This document shows, in pieces, positions 22,822 to 30,860 of a DNA stretch of 64,000 bases; within the stretch, counting starts at the first letter, position 1, and each line of letters starts with the position of its first letter. The notes under the pieces are model-generated. The model ran no database searches. It worked only from the letters and a program-made list of their open reading frames with translations, and had not been told where the DNA came from. A program made the position numbers and the translations under genes. The stretch covers positions 25,265-89,264 of IMG/VR virus record IMGVR_UViG_3300033149_002311; one strand, given 5' to 3'. Origin of the DNA: a virus.

Positions 22822-22850
22822 TTGACTAGATAGTGGGCATGTGATATAAT
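22822..22850 (+). promoter_or_regulatory. Consensus promoter for DNA polymerase
   Basis: -35 TTGACT (22822-22827), 17-base spacer, -10 TATAAT (22845-22850) with TGA upstream. The start codon at 22860 is so close that the transcript would have almost no leader, suggesting leaderless or near-leaderless translation. Confidence 0.85.
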
Positions 22851-22859
22851 GGGGATACA

Positions 22860-24692
22860 ATGAATTTTCCTAATTTAAGTAATTATCCTTGTATCTCTCT
22901 GGACACAGAGACAACTGGATTAAAATTTTGGGTAGATAAAGTGTTCGGTATATCAATATCAACACCTGATGGTAAAGATTATTATTGGGATATAAGACAG
23001 ACACCGAAAGTTATACCGTGGTTAAATAATGAATTAAAAAGAGTAAAATTAATAATATTCGCTAATGCTAAATTTGATATGCACATGCTCCGGGAAATTG
23101 GGGTCCATGTGCCGGAAGATAAAGTTGATGATGTTATAATCAGAGCAGCTTTAATTGATGAGCATTTATTGGCATATAATCTGGATTATCTCGGTAAAAA
23201 GTATCTTGGTGTGGGTAAAACCGAAGAAATATGGGATGATCTAGCTAGGATGTTTGGTGGTAGGGCCACCCGGAACGTGCAAGCAGAAAATTTGCAACGA
23301 GCACCGGTAGAATTAGTAAGTAAATATGCCAAACAAGACACGCGTGTGACATTAGATCTATGGGTATACCAACAACCGATCATTGAAGAACAAGAATTAG
23401 TAAAAGTTCATAAATTAGAGTGTGATTTAATACCGGCACTCCTTGATATGGAATACCGAGGAGTTAGAATTAACGTTGATAAAGTTGAGCAGACAATCGA
23501 TGAAGTTACTATATTGATTGATGACCAACAGAAAGATTTAAACAAGACGGCTGGGTTTATGGTTAATCCCAACCCCAGTGGTAGCATTCACAAATTATTT
23601 GAACCAAAACAAGATAGTGAGGGCACTTGGATAGCTAATGATGGAACTAGGTTAGTAAAAACCGGAGCAGGGAAAGCGTCAATTAATGCCGACGCGTTGA
23701 GAGCAATGAAACACCCCGCCGCCTCTAAGATTTTATCGTTACGTAAATTGCTTAAGACCCGAGACACATTCCTTAAGGGCCATATTTTAGGCCATCATCA
23801 CAATGGCATCATTCATTGTAATTACAATCAGACAAAAAGCGATAATGACCTAGGAACAGGAACAGGCCGTTTAAGTGTAAATAGCCCAGCTCTCCAGCAA
23901 ATTCATAAAAGAGACAAAGCAATTGCCAGTATTGTCCGGGCTCTGTTTTTGCCGGATGAAGGACAGCAATGGAATTGTCGCGATTGGTCACAGATGGATT
24001 TTCGGGTTGCCGGTCATTATGTTAACGCCGAAGCATTGAATATAGCGTATGCTAATGATCCCGATGCCGATTTTCACCAAATGATTGCTGATATGACTGG
24101 TATACCCAGATCACCAGAGGGAGGTAATCCTCTAAACGCCAAGCAAATAAACTTAGGATTACTATTTGGCATGGGCAGCGGTAAACTAGCTGCCGAGATG
24201 GGACTACCATATACCCTTGCATCATTTGAAAAAAATGGTAAAAAGCACACCTATTTAAAGCCCGGACCCGAAGCCATGGAAATATTCGATAATTATCACG
24301 GTAAATTCCCGGAATTTAAGACTATGTTAGGTAAGGCATCTAGTATAGCAAAATCTCGCGGTTATGTAAAAACTATCATGGGCAGGCGTTTAAGATTTCC
24401 CGGTGGAAATTTTACACATAAAGCGGGAGGTGTTATATTTCAAGGATCAGCTGCAGATGCTTTAAAATTGAAAATAATTGAGATATATAATTTTTTAAAA
24501 GGAACTGAGGGTAGATTGCTGCTAAACGTGCATGATGAGATGGACTGTAGTGTACCTAAAGATGATGTAAAATTAGATGCGGGGATTAAAGAGATAATGG
24601 AGACGTTTGATTCTAATTCCCTGATACACTTCAGGGTCCCGATTCGATCTGACAGCGGAATCGGTCCCGACTGGTGGCAAGCTAGCAAATGA
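22860..24692 (+). CDS. Family A DNA polymerase (DpoZ-like)
   Basis: A 610-aa Pol I-type enzyme. The N-terminal 3'-5' exonuclease has LDTETTG, ANAKFD and YAKQDTRV. Polymerase motif A is RDWSQMDFRVAGH, with Asp where E. coli Glu710 lies. The O-helix is NAKQINLGLLFG, with Leu at the Phe762 position and Phe at the Tyr766 position. The Arg754 equivalent is not evident. Motif C is NVHDEMD. There is no 5'-nuclease domain. With PurZ, MazZ-like and DatZ-like genes following, it is a candidate DpoZ, the family A polymerase that prefers dZTP in 2-aminoadenine phages. That preference is inferred from context. Confidence 0.88.
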   Translation: MNFPNLSNYPCISLDTETTGLKFWVDKVFGISISTPDGKDYYWDIRQTPKVIPWLNNELKRVKLIIFANAKFDMHMLREIGVHVPEDKVDDVIIRAALIDEHLLAYNLDYLGKKYLGVGKTEEIWDDLARMFGGRATRNVQAENLQRAPVELVSKYAKQDTRVTLDLWVYQQPIIEEQELVKVHKLECDLIPALLDMEYRGVRINVDKVEQTIDEVTILIDDQQKDLNKTAGFMVNPNPSGSIHKLFEPKQDSEGTWIANDGTRLVKTGAGKASINADALRAMKHPAASKILSLRKLLKTRDTFLKGHILGHHHNGIIHCNYNQTKSDNDLGTGTGRLSVNSPALQQIHKRDKAIASIVRALFLPDEGQQWNCRDWSQMDFRVAGHYVNAEALNIAYANDPDADFHQMIADMTGIPRSPEGGNPLNAKQINLGLLFGMGSGKLAAEMGLPYTLASFEKNGKKHTYLKPGPEAMEIFDNYHGKFPEFKTMLGKASSIAKSRGYVKTIMGRRLRFPGGNFTHKAGGVIFQGSAADALKLKIIEIYNFLKGTEGRLLLNVHDEMDCSVPKDDVKLDAGIKEIMETFDSNSLIHFRVPIRSDSGIGPDWWQASK

Positions 24693-25132
24693 CAACTCGA
24701 TCAGAGGCTAAAGAGGCGGGATCAAAAAGATATCATGGTTGTCCGTGCATCAGGTGTAATAAAACCGAAAAATATACATCTAACGGAGGGTGTATAATTT
24801 GTAAGGCGGCTAGAAGAATAAAATACCACAGCGAGAACAAAGCGAAGGAAAAAATTCGTAGAAGAAAATATTATCAAGCCAATAAAAGAACTGAAATAGC
24901 TAACCGATCGGCATATGGTAGACGTAGAATTGAAAGACAAGCCACACCACCATGGGCCAGTAAGAAGATTATGATAAAATTATATAGAGAGGGACATCTA
25001 TCGGGTATGCATGTTGATCATATCATACCTTTAACTAATAATATGGTGTGTGGTTTACATTGGGAAGAAAACATGCAATTATTAACCCCGGAAGCGAATA
25101 TAGCCAAGGGTAATAAATTTATAGAGGATTAG
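24689..25132 (+). CDS. HNH endonuclease
   Basis: The C-terminus has MHVDHIIPLTNN, CGLHWEENMQLL and EANIAKGNKF, a complete HNH motif. Upstream are two CxxC pairs (CIRC, CIIC) for structural zinc and a basic helical segment. The gene directly follows the polymerase gene with an ATGA overlap. That is typical of free-standing homing endonucleases, but it may also be a nicking enzyme for packaging or defence. Confidence 0.85.
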   Translation: MTTRSEAKEAGSKRYHGCPCIRCNKTEKYTSNGGCIICKAARRIKYHSENKAKEKIRRRKYYQANKRTEIANRSAYGRRRIERQATPPWASKKIMIKLYREGHLSGMHVDHIIPLTNNMVCGLHWEENMQLLTPEANIAKGNKFIED

Positions 25133-25135
25133 TAA

Positions 25136-25378
25136 ATGAGTCATGAGGATTGGCTGAAAGATAAAGGTGAAATCTATTTGGATTATACTTTCGATGAGAT
25201 TAAGCGAAAATGGAATGGTAGGATTATAGCATATAAAGGCCATGTTATATTATATGAAACTGAAGGACATAATGATGAAGAGTGTGTTAAAGATGCTCTA
25301 AAACTGATATTTGATGAAATCAACGAGGAATTAAGTGATGGCGGAGAAATTGAAAACCTGTCGTGTTTGCAAAGATGA
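25136..25378 (+). CDS. Hypothetical 80-aa acidic protein
   Basis: Small acidic protein (LDYTFDEIKRKWNGRIIAYK) with a helical C-terminus. No family was recognised. Overlaps the next gene by 41 bases. Confidence 0.6.
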   Translation: MSHEDWLKDKGEIYLDYTFDEIKRKWNGRIIAYKGHVILYETEGHNDEECVKDALKLIFDEINEELSDGGEIENLSCLQR

Positions 25379-25523
25379 TTTCGAGGTGAAAACTGGATTC
25401 TACCCATCCAGAGCTAAAAGGTATGATTGGATTTGCAAAGGCTGCTCCGGAATTAAACAAAAAGATTGGCGTAAAAATAAAAAGGGGGTTGGTGATGAAA
25501 GTGTGCCCGTTCTGCCAAAGTAA
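25338..25523 (+). CDS. Small zinc-ribbon protein
   Basis: ATG at 25338 after GAGGA. Two CxxC motifs (CRVC and CKGC), 23 residues apart, in a 61-aa protein with TGFYPSRAKRYDWICKGC. Resembles small phage zinc ribbons of the recombination endonuclease VII-associated kind, but lacks a nuclease domain. Role unknown. Confidence 0.65.
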   Translation: MAEKLKTCRVCKDDFEVKTGFYPSRAKRYDWICKGCSGIKQKDWRKNKKGVGDESVPVLPK

Positions 25524-25701
25524 AGATTTAATAATGCTCAATGTTCCGTTCAGTGAGAAACGTTATGTTAAATGTAATAAATGCGGGGGTAGCGGCCCTA
25601 TAGCACTTGATAAAGCAATGGCTGAGAAAAAGTGGGATTACCGACCAATACCACAGAGAATAGAAATGGGTATACTTAAAGGGGAAAGTGACAATGGATA
25701 A
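25495..25701 (+). CDS. Lar-like restriction alleviation zinc ribbon
   Basis: The 68-aa sequence KVCPFCQSKDL, then KCNKCGGSGP and A-x-KKWD resembles the Lar/restriction alleviation family. That family has two CxxC motifs and a conserved W near the end. In E. coli, Lar reduces type I restriction. Many phage homologues have no proven activity. Start chosen at 25495 with GGGGTTGGTG upstream. Confidence 0.65.
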   Translation: MKVCPFCQSKDLIMLNVPFSEKRYVKCNKCGGSGPIALDKAMAEKKWDYRPIPQRIEMGILKGESDNG

Positions 25702-26737
25702 AAGAGTAACATTAATTTGCGATCTACAATTTGGGTCGACTGGTAAGGGCTTAATTGCAGGCTATATTGCTGAACGTGATGCACCTGACACCATCGTTAC
25801 AGCGTGGGGAAGCAACTCAGGTCACACATATATTGATGGTAATGGTCGAAAATTCGTGCACACTATGTTAGGTAATGGTATCGTATCTCCATGCTTAAAC
25901 AAAGTTATGATCGGCCCCGGTTCGTTGATCAACCCAGACAACTTGATTAAAGAAATCGGTCAGTGTGAAGACGTAATTGCTGGTGCTGATATCATGATCC
26001 ATCCGCATGCTGCAGTGATTACCGATAAACATGTCGATATCGAAAATAACACAATGACCGGGATTGGTAGTACTAAAAAAGGCGTCGGGGCAGCATTAAT
26101 TCAAAAGATACAACGAGACCCAAAGGATATGAATACGGCGGTGAAAATGCTTGACAATTCACCCTTGGGTCAATTCGTGGTATCATCAGAGCAATATAAT
26201 GCCGCATTAGATTCATCACACAACATCTTAATAGAGGGGGCACAAGGGTTTTCATTGGGAATTAATAGCGGTTTCTATCCTTATGTTACCAGTCGAGAAT
26301 GTACCCCCGCTCAGATTGCTACAGATTCCGGTGTTCCCATCGGTTGGTTAACAAATATCATTGGTTGTATGCGTACTTTCCCGATCCGAGTTGCTAATCG
26401 ATATGATGAAGACGGGAAACAAATCGGTTGGAGCGGGCCACATTATTCTGATCAAAAGGAAATTACATTTGAAAGTATCGGGGTAGAGCCTGAATTAACA
26501 ACCGTTACGCAACTCCCACGGCGTGTATTCACTTTTTCAAAGAAACAGACCAAGGAAGCAATGCGAATGTGCCGCCCTACTGAAATATTCGTAAATTTCA
26601 TGAACTACATAGACGATCCCGACAGTAGGGAAGAACTAATTCGAGACATTAATGGCCAATGTAGAAAACAAGGTGGTAATGGCGTCGTATATCTAGGTTA
26701 TGGGCCAACAGTTAACGATATAAGGGAGCAAAAATAA
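25694..26737 (+). CDS. purZ: PurZ, 2-aminoadenylosuccinate synthetase
   Basis: A 347-aa adenylosuccinate synthetase homologue. The P-loop is DLQFGSTGKGLIAG: the catalytic Asp of PurA (GDEGKGK) is replaced by Ser, the hallmark reported for PurZ. GSNSGHT keeps the conserved His. PurZ joins Asp to dGMP, giving the precursor that host PurB and kinases convert to dZTP, the 2-aminoadenine nucleotide. It is shorter than PurA (~430), as known PurZ proteins are. MazZ-like and DatZ-like genes nearby strongly support the assignment. ATG at 25694 preferred over GTG at 25688. Confidence 0.92.
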   Translation: MDKRVTLICDLQFGSTGKGLIAGYIAERDAPDTIVTAWGSNSGHTYIDGNGRKFVHTMLGNGIVSPCLNKVMIGPGSLINPDNLIKEIGQCEDVIAGADIMIHPHAAVITDKHVDIENNTMTGIGSTKKGVGAALIQKIQRDPKDMNTAVKMLDNSPLGQFVVSSEQYNAALDSSHNILIEGAQGFSLGINSGFYPYVTSRECTPAQIATDSGVPIGWLTNIIGCMRTFPIRVANRYDEDGKQIGWSGPHYSDQKEITFESIGVEPELTTVTQLPRRVFTFSKKQTKEAMRMCRPTEIFVNFMNYIDDPDSREELIRDINGQCRKQGGNGVVYLGYGPTVNDIREQK

Positions 26738-27072
26738 TGGTAACTAAAAAGCAAGGATTAAAGTTTGATGAGGGCAAGCCCCGTTATGATTTAATTCCAT
26801 ATGACGCTATTGATGAAGTTACCCAAATCTTAACCATGGGTTCTGAAAAGTATGGTGATCGTAATTGGGAGCTGGGTATTAATGCTGGCCGTTTATTCCG
26901 TGCCGGTGTGGGCCATTTAATTGCTTGGTGGCGTAAAAAGGGTCCTGATGAAGAAAGTAATAGATCACACTTGGCCCATGCCGCTTGTTGTGTTTTAATG
27001 TTGCTCGCCCAAGAATTACGTAAAATGGATAAATTTGATGATCGACCGGAAGGCGGTAAATATGGATCATAA
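26737..27072 (+). CDS. DUF5664 dATP/dGTP diphosphohydrolase-like protein
   Basis: The pattern GLKFDEGKPRYDLIPYDAID, TMGSEKYGDRNWE and HLAHAACCVLML matches the DUF5664 family. It is annotated as a dATP/dGTP diphosphohydrolase domain and occurs often in phages. Its position between purZ and the MazG-like gene suggests a role in adjusting nucleotide pools for Z-DNA synthesis. One-base overlap with purZ. Confidence 0.8.
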   Translation: MVTKKQGLKFDEGKPRYDLIPYDAIDEVTQILTMGSEKYGDRNWELGINAGRLFRAGVGHLIAWWRKKGPDEESNRSHLAHAACCVLMLLAQELRKMDKFDDRPEGGKYGS

Positions 27073-27400
27073 AATATTGGCGGAGGGTGATATTGGTATG
27101 TTACAGGAGCAAATTGCTTCTTGGGCCAATGAAATATTCCCTGATCGAACGGTATTTAACGCAACGACAAAACTAATTCTAGAGGAGATACCTGAATGGT
27201 TACGAGACCAAAGTGATCCCCATGAATATGCTGATTTGGTAATCTTAATCTTAGATATAGCTTACCTTAAAGGCATTGATGTAAAAAAGGCGGTGTTAGA
27301 AAAGATGGAAATTAACCGCCAACGAAAGTGGGAAAGAAACCCGGAAACCGGATTTATGAACCACATTAAACCAAAGAAAGAGGAGCAAGAAAATGAGTGA
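27062..27400 (+). CDS. mazZ: MazZ-like MazG/DUF550 pyrophosphohydrolase
   Basis: A 112-aa all-helical protein with LQEQIASWANEIFP, LILEEIPEWL and EYADLVILILDIA. These form the EExxE and ExxD metal-binding motifs of the MazG superfamily, and the ending matches DUF550 proteins. In Z-genome phages MazZ hydrolyses dGTP/GTP to the monophosphate, the PurZ substrate. Start at 27062 chosen for GGAAGG upstream. Substrate specificity is inferred from the cluster. Confidence 0.8.
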   Translation: MDHKILAEGDIGMLQEQIASWANEIFPDRTVFNATTKLILEEIPEWLRDQSDPHEYADLVILILDIAYLKGIDVKKAVLEKMEINRQRKWERNPETGFMNHIKPKKEEQENE

Positions 27401-27596
27401 TAATAAGCAGAAAAAAGCAGATCTTCGATCTGTGATTAAAGAAGCGAATGCAATAGTCAAAGAACTGAAGGCCGAAGCAACGGCCAAACGTAAAGTTGCA
27501 GCGGCTGCTAATAAGGAACTTAAGGTAGCTATGAAGGCCGTTGACAAGGCAGTGAAGACCAAAGAGAGTCTAGCTGGTCGTTTAGCAAAGTTGTAA
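27393..27596 (+). CDS. Short lysine/alanine-rich coiled-coil protein
   Basis: A 67-aa protein that is one continuous charged helix rich in Lys, Ala and Val (VKELKAEATAKRKVAAAANK). It could be a coiled coil or a nucleoid-binding peptide. It ends just before a strong hairpin. Confidence 0.65.
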   Translation: MSDNKQKKADLRSVIKEANAIVKELKAEATAKRKVAAAANKELKVAMKAVDKAVKTKESLAGRLAKL

Positions 27597-27602
27597 AGTT
27601 GC

Positions 27603-27622
27603 GGGGCCGGGAGACCGGCCCC
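27603..27622 (+). terminator. GC-rich hairpin, possible terminator
   Basis: GGGGCCGG and CCGGCCCC form a perfect 8-bp stem with a GAGA tetraloop. There is no T-run after it, so it may be a pause, processing or mRNA stability element rather than an intrinsic terminator. Confidence 0.55.
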
Positions 27623-27642
27623 AATATTAAGGGGGGTTTGAA

Positions 27643-27873
27643 ATGGCTGGATCATTAAATCATATCGTAAACGACGATGGCACTTTCACCATGGATTTTA
27701 TTGAGAATCTTGGTGACGCCCACGAAGCATTGGAAGAATGTTACCAGCTTATATACATATTAGCTGACGGGAATACTGAAAAGGTATCTAAAGCCTGTAA
27801 TCTTATAGGAGTAGTCAATCCTTGGGAGATAGAATTTCCAGATGAACAACCAAAAGCACCAATGAAAATATGA
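27643..27873 (+). CDS. Hypothetical 76-aa protein
   Basis: ATG after AAGGGGGG. Acidic, with a helical centre (NLGDAHEALEECYQLIYILA). Not recognised. ATGA overlap with the nuclease-like gene. Confidence 0.65.
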   Translation: MAGSLNHIVNDDGTFTMDFIENLGDAHEALEECYQLIYILADGNTEKVSKACNLIGVVNPWEIEFPDEQPKAPMKI

Positions 27874-28367
27874 CACACACAGAGTTAACACTGAGAGCAG
27901 AGAAATGGTTAAAGAGCCAAGGATGTGGTATAGTGTTTCGTGATGAATTTAAGGCAAATACACATAATGGGGAGCAACCAGACGGAATTGGCTGGCGTGA
28001 CGGGCTATCTATATTAATCGAATGTAAAACATCCCGTTCAGATTTTCTCGCAGACAAGAATAAAAAATTTAGGCGGAAGGCTGATACTGGGATGGGTGAC
28101 TGGCGATTTTATATGTGCCCACCAGACGTTATTAAAATTGATGATCTTCCCACTGGCTGGGGTCTGCTTTATATATTACCAAAGCAAATAAAAAAGATAC
28201 ATGGTGTCCCTAGTAATTGCCATTGGTGGAACAAAAAACCATTTGAAGGAAACAAAAGATGTGAAACACAGATGATGTACTCAGCACTAAGGAGAATAGT
28301 GGTTCGAGGCCACTTTGACTTGATTTATGAGAAACTTGGCCAGCGACCATGTGATGTGCCTGATTAG
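27870..28367 (+). CDS. PD-(D/E)XK nuclease-like protein
   Basis: In this 165-aa protein, QPDGIGWRDG followed by LSILIECKTSRSDF gives the PD...ECK core of the PD-(D/E)XK nuclease fold, preceded by a helical segment. Related proteins occur widely in phages. The activity may be DNA repair, recombination or degradation of host DNA. For a phage with modified DNA, selectivity for normal DNA would be useful, but nothing here proves it. Confidence 0.65.
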   Translation: MTHTELTLRAEKWLKSQGCGIVFRDEFKANTHNGEQPDGIGWRDGLSILIECKTSRSDFLADKNKKFRRKADTGMGDWRFYMCPPDVIKIDDLPTGWGLLYILPKQIKKIHGVPSNCHWWNKKPFEGNKRCETQMMYSALRRIVVRGHFDLIYEKLGQRPCDVPD

Positions 28368-28379
28368 GTATGGGGGTGT

Positions 28380-28622
28380 ATGATGGATGAAAGAATGGTT
28401 GAAGAAACACGCAGCGGGTCGCTAACAAAAGCAGGTAAGGAACATATTGACTCCAATGATTTGTTGTGTGCGGAATTACCAACCCCAGATTGGATGATAG
28501 TTTTTGATGATGCTGATATGAAACCAGAAGTATTCACCGATCACTTTGCCGCCCAAAAACGATTTAAAGCGCTAGCTAATAATTGGAGCTGCCATCTATT
28601 TCAACGGGTTGAGAGTACATAA
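28380..28622 (+). CDS. Hypothetical 80-aa protein
   Basis: Two adjacent ATG codons (28380, 28383) after GGGGGTG. The C-terminal half (DWMIVFDDADMKPEVFTDHF) looks like a strand-helix unit. No family was recognised. Confidence 0.6.
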   Translation: MMDERMVEETRSGSLTKAGKEHIDSNDLLCAELPTPDWMIVFDDADMKPEVFTDHFAAQKRFKALANNWSCHLFQRVEST

Positions 28623-28685
28623 TAGTTTTAGATGATGCTGATTTCTTATTATAAATAGAATTTGTGATATTAAGGGGAATAGAGA

Positions 28686-28928
28686 ATGTCTAGATCGATG
28701 AAATCACCTAGAGAGAAGTATATGAATGATCCCGAATATCATCATTTGGTCCACACTCTTGAGGGTATGATTGAGTCTGCGCGATTTACACCATCTGAAT
28801 TAAGGGAGGCTTGCGTGTTAGCAAGTATAAATTATGAAATGCGACATATCAGAGAGCATCACATTGAACCTAGGGTTGAGGATGCTTTACATACATTAGA
28901 CAGATGGGCTGATGGGAGGGGGCGTTAA
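28686..28928 (+). CDS. Hypothetical 80-aa helical protein
   Basis: ATG after AAGGGGAA. Histidine- and arginine-rich helices. The segment EYHHLVHTLEGMIESARFTP resembles small phage proteins of unknown role. Coupled to the next gene by TAATG. Confidence 0.6.
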   Translation: MSRSMKSPREKYMNDPEYHHLVHTLEGMIESARFTPSELREACVLASINYEMRHIREHHIEPRVEDALHTLDRWADGRGR

Positions 28929-29515
28929 TGGAAATCACAATTAAAGATATTTTAAGAACCGGGCATGTTACCAGATGGCAAATTGTTCGCACCGCTCGAC
29001 AACAAACACTGGCTGAGCACCTTTATCTAGTAACTATGCTAAGTCTGGAAATAGCAGAATTAATTAATCTAGGTCCATTACCTGATAATGAGAAAATCAA
29101 ATTAATGAACTGGTCATTGAACCATGACGTTCCAGAAGTAATTACCGGTGATGTTGCAACACCGATGAAGAAGATGATCAAAAGCAAATGTAATGAAGAC
29201 CCATTTGATATCCTTGATCGCCAGATGTATGAGGTATATGGTGATGCTAAAGATGCAATATCTGGAACCTATATCGAGGCTGTGGTTAAATTAGCAGATA
29301 TCATGGATGGTATTGTATTTCTTAGCACTGAAGGTATGGGTGACCATGCATCCTATGTCCGATCGTGCTTGGTGAATACTCTAGGTAGAAATATCCAAGT
29401 GGCCAAAGCTAAATGGCCGATCCATGATTGGTTAAGTATTTTAGATTTATTGGGAAATCTAGCTCAAAATAACAATGTCAGCCAAATCGAATTCGAGAAT
29501 CTGCATCGTGGATGA
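28928..29515 (+). CDS. datZ: DatZ-like HD-domain dATP triphosphohydrolase
   Basis: A 195-aa HD-domain protein: RQQTLAEHLYLV, NHDVPEVITGD (HD motif, about residues 57-67) and a C-terminal VKLADIMDG Asp. Size and motif spacing fit the DatZ family, which removes dATP (to deoxyadenosine and triphosphate). Adenine is then excluded and 2-aminoadenine can be used instead. 5'-nucleotidase YfbR-like enzymes share the fold, so identity rests on the purZ/mazZ context. Confidence 0.82.
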   Translation: MEITIKDILRTGHVTRWQIVRTARQQTLAEHLYLVTMLSLEIAELINLGPLPDNEKIKLMNWSLNHDVPEVITGDVATPMKKMIKSKCNEDPFDILDRQMYEVYGDAKDAISGTYIEAVVKLADIMDGIVFLSTEGMGDHASYVRSCLVNTLGRNIQVAKAKWPIHDWLSILDLLGNLAQNNNVSQIEFENLHRG

Positions 29516-29921
29516 GAGTACATTTTGGGATTACCTACGGAAGGGGATGAAGGGGTACTGGCATGTTCAACGTCATGAGGATAAATTAACGCTGGGTATA
29601 CCCGATGTGTCGTTTGGCATCGGTGGTGGTGGTGGTTGGATTGAATTGAAATATCTCCACGAATGGCCCAAAATGGTTAATACGGTAGTCAGTATTGATC
29701 ATTACACTTCTGAGCAGAGGAGGTGGTTGCGTAACAGGGGTAGATACAACCAGAATTGTTGGTTATTTTTAAGAGTTGGTAAAGATGAATTCATGTTGTT
29801 TGATTGGCAGCAAGCCCAAATGGTTGGGCAGTTAACCAAACGCGAATTAATTGTGCAGTGCGACCACATATGGTCTGGGAAAATTGATTTCCAAGCATTA
29901 GTAAAGATATTATCAAGTTGA
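29475..29921 (+). CDS. VRR-NUC/PD-(D/E)XK nuclease-like protein
   Basis: This 148-aa protein has LGIPDVSFGIGGGGGWIELK, which fits the PD...ExK core of VRR-NUC or resolvase-type nucleases. The preceding helix and the QRRWLRNRG segment are also typical. It starts 41 bases inside datZ (GTG at 29508 is an alternative) and is the last rightward gene. Its end overlaps the end of the leftward operon by 9 bases. Confidence 0.65.
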   Translation: MSAKSNSRICIVDESTFWDYLRKGMKGYWHVQRHEDKLTLGIPDVSFGIGGGGGWIELKYLHEWPKMVNTVVSIDHYTSEQRRWLRNRGRYNQNCWLFLRVGKDEFMLFDWQQAQMVGQLTKRELIVQCDHIWSGKIDFQALVKILSS

Positions 29922-30458
29922 TATTATCTTCTGCCTAGTACCGAACCACCACAAGATAATAGTACTGGTTATATAAAGGATTACGAGGATAATTTGTTGA
30001 ACCAGCGCTAAGGCCATATCTTTATCGATAACACCATCCAAACCACCGACCAATTCCATTAATTGCGTGTAAATAAGAGTAGTTAATATGGTCATGTAAA
30101 TGGTCATACTGGGTCTAATCATACCGCGAAAAAAATCAACCATTATCATAAAAAATTTACCAACTGTACCAAGTTTGCTGGGGTCGGAATAGGTAGCTTT
30201 ATCATTAGATTGGGACTGTGTGAAAGCTTGCATCTCTGATAGGTTTATTTTAACATCACCCTCAACCTTTGCTAATTCCATTTTAAGGTTAGCTTCTAAT
30301 TCCATACTATCTTGTTTTAAACCTTCCATTTTTTCATCATGATCGAAGATTAATTTTTGCTTTTTAATTTCACCAAACAAACTAATACCAGCTCCAAGCA
30401 ATCCGGTGGTGCCACCTGAAATGATGGCTCCTAATGCATCACCTAAAAAATCAAACAT
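29913..30458 (-). CDS. Membrane protein with two C-terminal helices, lysis candidate
   Basis: ATG at 30458 with AAGGAAA upstream. A glycine-rich N-terminus (LGDALGAIISGGTTGLLG), a long charged helical middle (about residues 35-95) and two C-terminal transmembrane helices. As the last gene of the late operon, after an amidase and a small membrane protein, it may act in lysis (holin, antiholin or spanin-like). An intrinsic terminator lies just upstream of it. Confidence 0.6.
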   Translation of the reverse strand: MFDFLGDALGAIISGGTTGLLGAGISLFGEIKKQKLIFDHDEKMEGLKQDSMELEANLKMELAKVEGDVKINLSEMQAFTQSQSNDKATYSDPSKLGTVGKFFMIMVDFFRGMIRPSMTIYMTILTTLIYTQLMELVGGLDGVIDKDMALALVQQIILVILYITSTIILWWFGTRQKIIST

Positions 30459-30473
30459 ATCAATATTTCCTTT

Positions 30474-30515
30474 AAAAAGCACCACCCGGACGCGGGGAGG
30501 GTGTTCCGGGTGGTG
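30474..30515 (-). terminator. Intrinsic terminator in the late operon
   Basis: On the minus strand a perfect 10-bp stem (30506-30515 with 30480-30489) is followed by C and TTTTT (30474-30478). It lies between the two small membrane protein genes and should reduce expression of the last gene. Confidence 0.75.
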
Positions 30516-30526
30516 AAGTCATACAA

Positions 30527-30715
30527 CTATTTACCGGCTTTAGCTACAGCATCTTTAACAAAAATCAATGCCAGCCCACCGAATATACTTTGTAACATAA
30601 GGTTAACATCTATGGTTCCAGTAATATATGCACTGATAGAACCAACTATCGCCGTCATCCCTGTCCAATTACTTTTACTAGATAAGAAGGTGGATAGATT
30701 TTGATCAAACTTCAT
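30527..30715 (-). CDS. Small holin-like membrane protein
   Basis: A 62-aa protein with two hydrophobic segments (TAIVGSISAYITGTID, about residues 20-35; LQSIFGGLALIFVKDAVA, about 41-58), charged ends and a TAGGAGA ribosome binding site. Next to the amidase gene, size and topology fit a class II holin. This is inference, as no sequence family was recognised. Confidence 0.6.
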   Translation of the reverse strand: MKFDQNLSTFLSSKSNWTGMTAIVGSISAYITGTIDVNLMLQSIFGGLALIFVKDAVAKAGK

Positions 30716-30860
30716 AACAATCTCCTATATTAAGTTAAATTTGGCCCTGATATTAATTCGTCCCCTGCCCTCCTTCTTATTAACCTATGGAATAGCTATA
30801 TATGTACCTATATACATCTCAGAGTGGCGGGGATGTACCTCCCCGTGCGACGGAGATATA
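30716..30860 (-). promoter_or_regulatory. Intergenic stretch with small hairpin
   Basis: Contains a GC-rich hairpin (CGGGG and CCCCG around TGTACC, about 30831-30850) just after the amidase gene and the ribosome binding site of the holin-like gene. No promoter was recognised. Confidence 0.35.
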
